Assembly: GCA_030589835.1 (NCBI GenBank)
Contig: JAUUZS010000059.1
Span: 1-12,298, forward strand
Direction of reading: 5' to 3'
DNA from: Cyclobacteriaceae bacterium
GTDB lineage: Bacteria > Bacteroidota > Bacteroidia > Cytophagales > Cyclobacteriaceae
Length of the DNA stretch: 12,298 nt
Below are positions 7,149 to 12,298 of the stretch, one piece after another. The notes under the pieces are model-generated. The model did not search any database. It worked only from the letters and a program-made list of their open reading frames with translations, and had not been told where the DNA came from. Position 1 is the stretch's first letter; each line of letters opens with the position of its first letter. The position numbers and the translations under genes were made by a program.

Positions 7149-7670
7149 TTATTTTTGAGTTACTTCAGCGGTTTTCTTACTCAATAAAATTTCTTCGATA
7201 GCTTTTACGAGTGAGGCCTTTGGCAAAGCTCCCTGAGCCATTTGTGGTTGTCCTTCAGTTGGGCAAAATAAAATGGAAGGAATACTTTTGATTCCGAATG
7301 CGGCGGCTAATTCTTGTTCCGCCTCAGTGTCTATTTGATAGATTCTGATTTTTCCATCATATTCTTTCGATAGTTCTTCAAGAATTGGATGTACCATTTT
7401 ACATGGCCCACACCAATCTGCATAAAAATCGATTACACAGGGTAAATCACCCTCAAATTTCCATTCCTTGTTTTCTTCAAAATTGAATACTTTCTCTAAA
7501 AAGACTTCTTTTGTTAATTTTTCCATATTTGATTTATCTAATTTATTTTCTACTTCTACTACACTTTCGTTGGTTTCAACTTCTGAACCTGAATTATTTT
7601 TTAAAAGGATCATGCCAATAAAAGCCATTGCTGTTATGGCTATCCCTAAAGTAATTATATATTTTCTCAT
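7149..7670 (-). CDS. Membrane-anchored thioredoxin-family protein
   Basis: The 173-residue product has an N-terminal hydrophobic anchor or signal (about residues 4-23, MRKYIITLGIAITAMAFIG), an acidic linker (28-50) and a thioredoxin fold. The redox site is WCGPC (86-90) in DFYADWCGPCK, and the cis-proline that faces it is P131 in KSIPSILF. WCGPC is the motif of reducing thioredoxins. With the anchor, I infer that it acts on the periplasmic face, reducing or exchanging disulfides in envelope proteins. Two further cysteines (C78 and C136) lie in the domain. The frame stays open to an ATG at 7727, but that start would lie upstream of the promoter boxes and would bury the signal sequence 19 residues in; the ATG at 7670 is right. 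It is divergent from the SixA-type gene and ends in a bidirectional terminator. Confidence 0.9.
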   Translation of the reverse strand: MRKYIITLGIAITAMAFIGMILLKNNSGSEVETNESVVEVENKLDKSNMEKLTKEVFLEKVFNFEENKEWKFEGDLPCVIDFYADWCGPCKMVHPILEELSKEYDGKIRIYQIDTEAEQELAAAFGIKSIPSILFCPTEGQPQMAQGALPKASLVKAIEEILLSKKTAEVTQK

Positions 7671-7688
7671 AGCTTTAAAATTATGACA

Positions 7689-7720
7689 CAAATATATGAA
7701 CAATAATTCATATAAACAAA
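7689..7720 (-). promoter_or_regulatory. Thioredoxin promoter, Bacteroidota type
   Basis: On the minus strand TTTG (7717-7720) is followed after 20 bases by TATATTTG (7689-7696). Both boxes match the Bacteroidota -33/-7 consensus exactly and at the usual spacing. Transcription would begin around 7680-7685, leaving a leader of roughly 10-15 bases before the ATG at 7670. A 7-base inverted repeat (ATGAACA 7696-7702, TGTTCAT 7721-7727) brackets the spacer and the -33 box. Confidence 0.75.
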
Positions 7721-7826
7721 TGTTCATGTGTAATGATACGATTCTGGTAAAATAAAAGTTTCAAGATTCCAAATATTATGGTCGATAAACCGTAACTTAT
7801 AAGACATATTCGCAATTTGTGTTAAA

Positions 7827-8318
7827 ATGAAAAGACTATTTATTGTACGGCATGCCAAGTCAAGTTGGGATTTTCCTGAATTAGATGATTCTGCCCGGCC
7901 ATTGAACAAAAGAGGAAAAAGGAATGCGCCAGAGATGGGGCAACGTTTGGCTAATAGGAAGGTTGTTCCTGAAAGTATAATTTCCTCACCGGCAAAAAGA
8001 GCCTCAGACACTGCAAAATTGATCGCTAAAGAGATTTCATTTGAGTCACATAAAATCCAAAATGAACCTATGTTTTATCTTGCTTCCGTCAAGAATATGG
8101 TTGCTGTATTGCAAGCCGTTCCTAATGACGTTGAAACGCTAATGGTATTTGGTCATAATCCGGGATTAACGGATCTTGCTAATTTTCTATCAGGGGCTGA
8201 TATTTATAATATTCCTACGTGTGGGATAGCTGAAATTGAATTTAGCATTTCCTCTTGGAAGGAAGTCGAAATAAATACAGGAGATTTAAAATCATTTGAT
8301 TACCCTAAAAAAATATAG
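7827..8318 (+). CDS. SixA-type histidine phosphatase family protein
   Basis: This 163-residue protein of the histidine phosphatase (phosphoglycerate-mutase-like) superfamily has the N-terminal catalytic motif RHAKS (R8, H9), where SixA-type proteins carry Ala in place of the Gly of RHG. It also has the second arginine in SSPAKRASDTA (R58) and the second catalytic histidine in MVFGHNPGL (H110). The sequence LDDSARPLNKRGKR is typical of the SixA branch. E. coli SixA removes phosphate from histidine of phosphotransfer domains; whether this homologue acts on phosphohistidine proteins or a small phosphoester cannot be told. No signal peptide, so cytoplasmic. The length is normal. It is divergent from the thioredoxin gene; I see no good TAnnTTTG box before it. 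Confidence 0.88.
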   Translation: MKRLFIVRHAKSSWDFPELDDSARPLNKRGKRNAPEMGQRLANRKVVPESIISSPAKRASDTAKLIAKEISFESHKIQNEPMFYLASVKNMVAVLQAVPNDVETLMVFGHNPGLTDLANFLSGADIYNIPTCGIAEIEFSISSWKEVEINTGDLKSFDYPKKI

Positions 8319-8504
8319 GGCAACAATTTTTGATTTAAGGAGTTTACATCATGGTATTGCCTGAAAAAGGGGGCGTTTGGGTTCGATTGTTTATTTGGCT
8401 CAGTTATTGAAGGGTAAATGGGCATGGTATCGGAGAGGGCATTCAAACATTATTCTTTTATTTTTGCACGTCACTTTTATAAGTTGCAATTTCGTTTGCT
8501 TAAA
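8319..8504. other. Spacer left of the MITE-like element
   Basis: No established gene. A 19-codon frame at 8351-8410 has an AAGGAG (8337-8342) placed 8 bases before its ATG, which is a better ribosome site than the neighbouring genes have; its coding status is unproven. TATTTTTG at 8459-8466 fits the -7 consensus but lacks a TTTG at the -33 position; it could be the original promoter of the LysM gene. Confidence 0.4.
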
Positions 8505-8725
8505 TAATTAGAGTCTATCCATAATGTCCGATCTCTGCGTTATGCCTTCCTGCGGTAGGCAGGCATGTTTCTAAAAAAAAACTCATCCCGATAGCCATTG
8601 GGACTCCCTGCCTCGCCGGCAGGAAGCCGTTTTTTAGAAACATCGCAAGCCCTGCCTAACCGGACAGGCAGGCTTGATTTCGAATATGCTGAACAAGCGC
8701 TGACTTTATAGACGGACTCTAATTA
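8505..8725. mobile_element. MITE-like non-coding element with terminal inverted repeats
   Basis: The outermost 24 bases at each end (8505-8528 and 8702-8725) are inverted copies, identical at 20 of 24 positions and starting TAATTAGAGTC. Because TAATTA is self-complementary, it may instead be a duplicated target site. Inside lie three hairpins in a cloverleaf-like order: 8544-8564; a central one with 14 perfect pairs (ATGTTTCTAAAAAA 8565-8578 with 8630-8643) that itself encloses hairpins 8586-8603 and 8607-8623; and 8646-8676 (11 pairs, one bulged base). No reading frame is present. Small size, terminal repeats, strong secondary structure, GC-rich patches unlike the flanks and a third copy of the terminus at 28-51 all point to a miniature transposable element moved by a transposase encoded elsewhere. 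Confidence 0.7.
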
Positions 8726-8760
8726 GTGGCCTTGAAATTAAAAATATTCTAATATAAAGT

Positions 8761-9831
8761 ATGAAAAAAAACATCATATTTCTGTTCATCGTATTTGCTT
8801 CAAGTCAGGTATTTGGCTTGCCTTCCTGGACGGCAGATTCGCTGGGATTCACAACTAAAAATGAAAAGAAATATATTATTCATGAGGTGGAAGCAGGTGA
8901 GACCTTATATGGACTTTCAAGAAGGTACGGCGTAGATGTGCAGACAATAAAAAACGAAAATACTCAATCGCTTGCCAGTTTAGATATTGGCCAGAAAGTA
9001 CTGATTCCTTATTATCAAAGCGTGTTTGTTAAAGGAGATAAAAAGCATTCTGTCAAGGCTTCCGAAACATTATTTTCCATCTCAAGACAATACGCCGTAA
9101 AAGTTGATGATTTAAAAAGGTGGAATAATCTCACTGACAATAGTATTTCGATAGGCCAGAGATTGATTATAAAAGGTGGTGATTCAAAGGCTTCTAATGT
9201 GATGAAAAACAATCAGATCACAGAAAAAGGAAGGGAATCACACACCGTGTCCCAATCGCAGACACTGTATTCCATTTCTGGAATATACGGTGTTTCTACA
9301 GATCAATTAAAGGAATGGAACCATCTTGAATCAAATGACCTGGAGATTGGCCAGGTGTTGATTGTTTCATTTTCAAATTCCCTATCCGAAAAGGATGATC
9401 TTTCCAATTCTTCAATGTTGCCTTTCGAACAAACCACCATTGTGGAGGAACCGGTGACTGTTCTACCAAAGGCTACCACATCAGACGAAGCAAATACCAT
9501 TAATATGGCAAGAACCGAAGATGATGATAGTCAGGATGATGATATTATTGAAGAGCCCGTCGAAAAGATTATGCAAAAGGGCCTGGCAGAGGTTATAGAA
9601 AATACCTCAGAGACAAAAAAATACCTGGCCTTACATCGAGAGGCTCCTGCAGGAACCATCATGCAAGTTCGAAATGAGATGAACAATCAGAGTGTATTTG
9701 TTAGAATTGTTGGTAAAATTCCACCAACGGGTGATAATTCAAAAGTAATATTGAAGATTTCCCAGAAAGCCTACGACAGGTTGGGCGCTGTCGATAACAG
9801 GTTCCCGGTAGAAATTTCGTATATACCATAA
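8761..9831 (+). CDS. Secreted protein with three LysM domains and a DPBB domain
   Basis: The 356-residue protein starts with a signal peptide (MKKNIIFLFIVF, cleavage near residue 19). Three LysM domains follow at about 38-83, 94-138 and 159-203, each with the pattern of xTLYxISxxYxV, a short helix and an IGQxLxI end. LysM domains bind peptidoglycan or other N-acetylglucosamine polymers. After an acidic, Ser/Thr-rich linker (205-270) comes a C-terminal domain (about 272-355) resembling the RlpA-like double-psi beta-barrel: KGLAEVIE, LHREAPAGTIMQVRN, VFVRIVGKIPPTG, and ISQKAYDRLG. The DRGP-type segment of lytic RlpA proteins is replaced by IPPTGDN, so lytic activity is doubtful; a structural cell-wall role is more likely (inference). 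It leads an apparent operon with the TIGR02757 gene 12 bases downstream. Its 5' leader is short because the MITE-like element ends 35 bases before the ATG. Confidence 0.88.
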   Translation: MKKNIIFLFIVFASSQVFGLPSWTADSLGFTTKNEKKYIIHEVEAGETLYGLSRRYGVDVQTIKNENTQSLASLDIGQKVLIPYYQSVFVKGDKKHSVKASETLFSISRQYAVKVDDLKRWNNLTDNSISIGQRLIIKGGDSKASNVMKNNQITEKGRESHTVSQSQTLYSISGIYGVSTDQLKEWNHLESNDLEIGQVLIVSFSNSLSEKDDLSNSSMLPFEQTTIVEEPVTVLPKATTSDEANTINMARTEDDDSQDDDIIEEPVEKIMQKGLAEVIENTSETKKYLALHREAPAGTIMQVRNEMNNQSVFVRIVGKIPPTGDNSKVILKISQKAYDRLGAVDNRFPVEISYIP

Positions 9832-9843
9832 CCACGTTGAGAT

Positions 9844-10614
9844 TTGGATTACGATCAGCTATTGGAGAAACTGGAATTCTATTACAAGAAGTATAATACC
9901 CGAGCATTTATAGAGCAAGATCCGGTTTCTATACCACACAGTTTTACCAAACTTCAGGATATTGAAATAGCGGGCTTTTTTGCGGCTACTTTTGCATGGG
10001 GCCTTAGAAAAACAATTATAAATAAAAGCCTGGAGTTAATGAAATTATTTGATTTTGCTCCCTACGATTTTATTATAAATCATTCTGAGACTGATCTGAA
10101 GAGATTCTTGAATTTCAAGCACCGTACTTTCAATCCCACAGATTTATTGTATTTTATTTTATTTTTTAGGGAGTACTATTCAACTCATAGCTCACTTGAA
10201 ACACTATTTATCCCTAAGGGTGAGGCCTTAAAAAGCGTAAAAAATGGGATTGATAATTTTTATAATCACTTTACCTCGCATCCATTTTTCCCATCAAGAA
10301 CAGGCAAGCATATTGCAAGCCCTTCAAAAAACTCCGCTTGCAAGCGTATAAACATGTTTTTGCGGTGGATGGTACGAAAGGATGAAAATGGAGTTGATTT
10401 TGGATTATGGAAAGGTATAAGGCCCTCTCAATTGATTTGTCCTTGTGATGTTCACGTAGAAAAGGTCGCAAGAAAATTAAAGTTGGTGACAAGAAAACAA
10501 GTTGACTGGCGCATGGCTGAAGAGCTTACCGAAAATCTTAAAAAATTAGATGCCACAGATCCTGTAAAGTATGACTTTGCCTTGTTTGGGATGGGGATGC
10601 ATCATGAATATTAA
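9844..10614 (+). CDS. TIGR02757/DUF2400 family protein
   Basis: The 256-residue product matches the TIGR02757 (DUF2400) family along its length: an N-terminal helical region with DPVSIPHSF and DIEIAGFFAATFAWGLR, a middle SHPFFPSR segment, and the conserved C-terminal half with FLRWMVRKDENGVDFGLW (173-190), CPCDVHVEKVARKL (199-212) and DPVKYDFALFGMG (239-251). The function is unknown. The DVHVxxVAR stretch followed by a helix and a hydrophobic FGMG segment recalls the catalytic Asp region of HhH-GPD DNA glycosylases, but this is only a resemblance. The start must be TTG at 9844: a stop codon (9838-9840) lies two codons upstream in the same frame and no ATG occurs before residue 66. The gene begins 12 bases after the LysM stop, so the two are probably co-transcribed and perhaps translationally coupled. 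Confidence 0.85.
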   Translation: MDYDQLLEKLEFYYKKYNTRAFIEQDPVSIPHSFTKLQDIEIAGFFAATFAWGLRKTIINKSLELMKLFDFAPYDFIINHSETDLKRFLNFKHRTFNPTDLLYFILFFREYYSTHSSLETLFIPKGEALKSVKNGIDNFYNHFTSHPFFPSRTGKHIASPSKNSACKRINMFLRWMVRKDENGVDFGLWKGIRPSQLICPCDVHVEKVARKLKLVTRKQVDWRMAEELTENLKKLDATDPVKYDFALFGMGMHHEY

Positions 10615-10670
10615 ATCTAAATTGAGCAATTGTGGGCTTCTCATCTCCCCAGAATCGCTCAGTTTAGATT
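10614..10670. terminator. Long hairpin between convergent genes
   Basis: AATCTAAATTGAGC (10614-10627) pairs with GCTCAGTTTAGATT (10657-10670), 14 pairs with one G-T. A nested TGGG/CCCA stem (10633-10636 with 10648-10651) lies in the loop. It begins at the last base of the TIGR02757 stop codon and ends 12 bases before the pyrE stop. There is no proper T run on either side (only TTTAATATT on the minus strand), so it may act as a 3' stabiliser or weak bidirectional terminator. Confidence 0.5.
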
Positions 10671-10682
10671 AAAATCACCAGA

Positions 10683-11315
10683 TTAATTTCCCCAGTTACC
10701 AGGATCTTCCCTCCAATTTTTTAAGTTGGAAATTTGCCCCTGAGTCACATAATTTAGCTTGAGTGCTTCATCGATCAAAGCGTTATAACTGCTCAAGGAA
10801 AATAATTTAACCTTAGCTTTCTTGAAATTCTCTTCTGCAACAGCAAAACCATAGGTAAAAATGGAGACCATTCCTAAAACAGAAAATTCACTTTTTCTCA
10901 ATGCTTCTATTGCTTTTAGTGAGCTGCCTCCTGTTGATACTAAGTCCTCGATAACCACAACTTTTTGTCCGGGTGTCACCTTTCCTTCTATTAAATTTTC
11001 CATGCCATGACCTTTTGGTTTTGATCGAACGTAAATAAATGGAACATTTAGGGCATCGGCCACCAAAGCACCTTGCGGAATGCCGGCGGTTGCTACTCCT
11101 GCAATTCCTTCAAGGCCTTTAAATTGTTGCTGAATTGTGTCGGCCAACTGATTTTTAATGTATGTTCTTACTTCCGGATAGGATAATGCTAGCCTATTGT
11201 CACAATAAATGGGTGATTTCCAGCCTGATGCCCAATTAAACGGGGTTTCAACATTTAATTTTATGGCATTAATTTCTAATAATTTTTTTGCTACGTGTTT
11301 TGCAATCTCCTTCAT
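10683..11315 (-). CDS. pyrE: Orotate phosphoribosyltransferase
   Basis: PyrE joins orotate to PRPP, giving orotidine 5'-phosphate in de novo pyrimidine synthesis, in the cytoplasm. The 210-residue protein has the family marks in order: an N-terminal helix, FNWASGWKSPIYCDNR (26-41) that contacts orotate, GVATAGIPQGALVAD (73-87), the flexible lysine-rich catalytic loop YVRSKPKGHG (95-104), and the PRPP-binding motif VVVIEDLVSTGGSS (119-132). Length is normal. The frame is open to an ATG at 11408, but the 31 extra residues are not part of the family and that start lies upstream of the promoter, so the ATG at 11315 is chosen. The gene is divergent from the Nudix gene and convergent with TIGR02757. 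Confidence 0.95.
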   Translation of the reverse strand: MKEIAKHVAKKLLEINAIKLNVETPFNWASGWKSPIYCDNRLALSYPEVRTYIKNQLADTIQQQFKGLEGIAGVATAGIPQGALVADALNVPFIYVRSKPKGHGMENLIEGKVTPGQKVVVIEDLVSTGGSSLKAIEALRKSEFSVLGMVSIFTYGFAVAEENFKKAKVKLFSLSSYNALIDEALKLNYVTQGQISNLKNWREDPGNWGN

Positions 11316-11343
11316 ATTGAATTTATTTTTTGCTCCTAAGGCA

Positions 11344-11375
11344 CAAAAGTAAAAAATATGATTTCTAAACCCGAA
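11344..11375 (-). promoter_or_regulatory. pyrE promoter, Bacteroidota type
   Basis: On the minus strand TTCG (11372-11375; one mismatch to TTTG) is followed after 20 bases by TACTTTTG (11344-11351), an exact TAnnTTTG. Transcription starting about 5-9 bases further gives a leader of roughly 20-25 bases before the ATG at 11315. The boxes lie inside the longer open frame that begins at 11408, which rules that start out. Confidence 0.65.
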
Positions 11376-11408
11376 TATTTTTATTTCTTGCAGTGAATTT
11401 ATCAGCAA

Positions 11409-12077
11409 ATGAAAATATTTATAAAAAATATACCGGTTATCATTATTTCAAATGAGGATTTTATAAAATCTTCAAATTATGATAATATTTATCAGGGATC
11501 ACTTTTGAATTTAAATTTCAATCACCTTTCAGGAGAGGTACTGATCAAGGATGCCACAACAGAAATAATAGATAAATTTCTTGTGTACCTCAAGCAAAAT
11601 AGTATTAAGAAGCTGGAGGAGATTACTTTCGCCTTACACGATTACGAGGCAGTAATAAAGGGTATTAAGAAGGATTATACGATCATTAAAGCTGCAGGAG
11701 GGCTTATCTTGAAGCAGGGAGAGGTATTGATGATCTGGAGGTTGAAAAAATGGGATTTACCTAAAGGAAAGCTTGATAAGGGTGAAAAACCGAAGGCTGC
11801 TGCAGTTCGTGAGGTGGAGGAAGAATGTAACGTAAAAGTAAAATTGGGGAAGAAAATTTGCCATACCTGGCATACCTATAAGCAGAATGGACAGAGAATC
11901 CTTAAAAAAACATATTGGTATAGGATGTATTGTATTGATGACTCAAAAATGAAACCTCAGCTCGAAGAAAATATTGAAGATATTAAATGGATGAATGAGG
12001 CTGAGCTAAAAGAGGCACTGTATAATACTTACCCATCGATAAGGGATGTGTTCAGGCACTATTACTTAATGGACTAG
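11409..12077 (+). CDS. Nudix hydrolase with an extra N-terminal domain
   Basis: The C-terminal part (about residues 92-222) is a Nudix fold: AAGGLILKQGEVLMI, WDLPKGKLDKGE, and the Nudix box at 120-142. The box fits GX5EX7REUXEEXGU except that the late glycine is Asn (N141, in REVEEECNV); all metal-binding glutamates are present. Nudix enzymes cleave nucleoside diphosphates linked to another group; the substrate cannot be predicted. WHTYKQNGQRILKKTYWYRM and ENIEDIKWM are like those of Ap4A- or diphosphoinositol-type members (weak inference). The first 90 residues are not part of the Nudix fold and I do not recognise them. The start is ATG at 11409, 93 bases from divergent pyrE. Its stop overlaps that of coaD. 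I recall pyrE-Nudix-coaD clustering in other Bacteroidota, which supports orthology but not a shared pathway. Confidence 0.88.
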   Translation: MKIFIKNIPVIIISNEDFIKSSNYDNIYQGSLLNLNFNHLSGEVLIKDATTEIIDKFLVYLKQNSIKKLEEITFALHDYEAVIKGIKKDYTIIKAAGGLILKQGEVLMIWRLKKWDLPKGKLDKGEKPKAAAVREVEEECNVKVKLGKKICHTWHTYKQNGQRILKKTYWYRMYCIDDSKMKPQLEENIEDIKWMNEAELKEALYNTYPSIRDVFRHYYLMD

Positions 12078-12298
12078 AGCGGGTAGGGAATGTATTTGCT
12101 GACATCCCCTCCATAAACATGTACTTCCCTGATGATGGTGGAGCTGATAAATGCAAATTTTGGTGATGTAATCAGAAAAACGGTTTCAAGCTCATCATAG
12201 AGATCCTTATTTACCATAGCAATACTATTTTCATATTCAAAATCAGTAGTATTCCTGAGGCCTCTCAAAAGGTATTTTACATCATGGCGGTTGGCGTA
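12074..12298 (-). CDS. coaD: Phosphopantetheine adenylyltransferase, C-terminal half (runs off right edge)
   Basis: CoaD transfers AMP from ATP to 4'-phosphopantetheine, making dephospho-CoA, the fourth step of coenzyme A synthesis. Only the last 74 codons are in the window. They carry the family's conserved RGLRNTTDFEYEN stretch, an ALxNxxL-like helix (AMVNKDLYDELETVFL) and the ISSTIIRE motif that binds ATP, then GGDVSKYIP near the end. The N-terminal half, with the HxGH nucleotidyl-transfer motif, lies beyond base 12298. The frame is open to the window edge. A TTG at 12266-12268 is not the start, because the conserved sequence continues upstream (NRHDVKYLL). The TAG stop shares the palindrome CTAG with the Nudix stop. 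Confidence 0.93.
   Translation of the reverse strand, partial: YANRHDVKYLLRGLRNTTDFEYENSIAMVNKDLYDELETVFLITSPKFAFISSTIIREVHVYGGDVSKYIPYPL

Noticed and set aside
7671..7727. Longer thioredoxin start at 7727
   Set aside because: It would place the exact -33/-7 promoter boxes inside the coding region and bury the signal anchor behind 19 residues.
8505..8725. Reading the structured element as a riboswitch or tRNA-like RNA
   Set aside because: The cloverleaf-like layout has no anticodon or T-loop signature and no known riboswitch core, and the terminal inverted repeats plus a distant copy of the end favour a mobile element.
8501..8730. Target-site duplication outside the element
   Set aside because: The bases beyond TAATTA on the two sides (AAA and GTG) do not match; only the self-complementary TAATTA could be a duplication, which cannot be told from the repeat itself.
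11316..11408. Longer pyrE start at 11408
   Set aside because: The extra 31 residues are outside the PyrE family and the promoter boxes (11344-11375) lie within them.
1..12298. CRISPR arrays, tRNA or rRNA genes, prophage or defence genes
   Set aside because: No regularly spaced repeats, RNA-gene signatures or related protein families were seen on either strand.

Overview
The window looks like the chromosome of a Bacteroidota bacterium, most likely of the order Cytophagales. The evidence is AT-rich DNA with weak ribosome binding sites, promoter boxes of the Bacteroidota type (TTTG about 20 bases before TAnnTTTG), a LysM plus double-psi-barrel protein, a TIGR02757/DUF2400 gene, a YwqK-repeat protein ending in an outer-membrane barrel, and a Nudix gene packed between pyrE and coaD. 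I found no phage, plasmid, CRISPR, defence or biosynthetic cluster. Most of the window is ordinary housekeeping and envelope DNA, with a few unusual elements in the spacers.

Layout, left to right. Bases 1-348 hold no convincing gene but begin with a sequence resembling the end of a mobile element. An NfeD-type membrane protein (349-822) and the flotillin-like scaffold FloA (827-1819) form a tight pair that closes with a strong terminator. A long AT-rich spacer leads to a stand-alone glycogen branching enzyme (2457-4454). Next is a 626-residue protein with a signal peptide, 14 YwqK/MORN-type repeats and a probable C-terminal beta-barrel (4771-6651). A 497-base spacer with three hairpins separates it from a convergent, membrane-anchored thioredoxin (7149-7670, minus). 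The thioredoxin promoter is clear and fixes its start codon. A SixA-type histidine phosphatase follows (7827-8318).

Between the phosphatase and the LysM gene lies a 221-base non-coding element (8505-8725) with 24-base imperfect terminal inverted repeats and nested hairpins. It looks like a MITE. A third match to its ends lies at bases 28-51, so the family is probably dispersed in this genome. The LysM-DPBB envelope protein (8761-9831) and a TTG-started TIGR02757 protein (9844-10614) form an apparent operon. The window ends with pyrE (minus), a divergent Nudix hydrolase (plus) and the C-terminal half of coaD (minus, running off the right edge). The Nudix and coaD stop codons share the palindrome CTAG.

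How the genes relate. NfeD and FloA are known partners in membrane microdomains. The LysM protein, the YwqK-barrel protein and the thioredoxin are exported or envelope-associated. PyrE, the Nudix enzyme and CoaD act on nucleotides and cofactors. The most interesting items are the MITE-like element and its relation to the LysM leader, the YwqK-repeat/beta-barrel architecture, and the perfect 18-base palindrome over the putative nfeD promoter. None of these amounts to a demonstrated new system.
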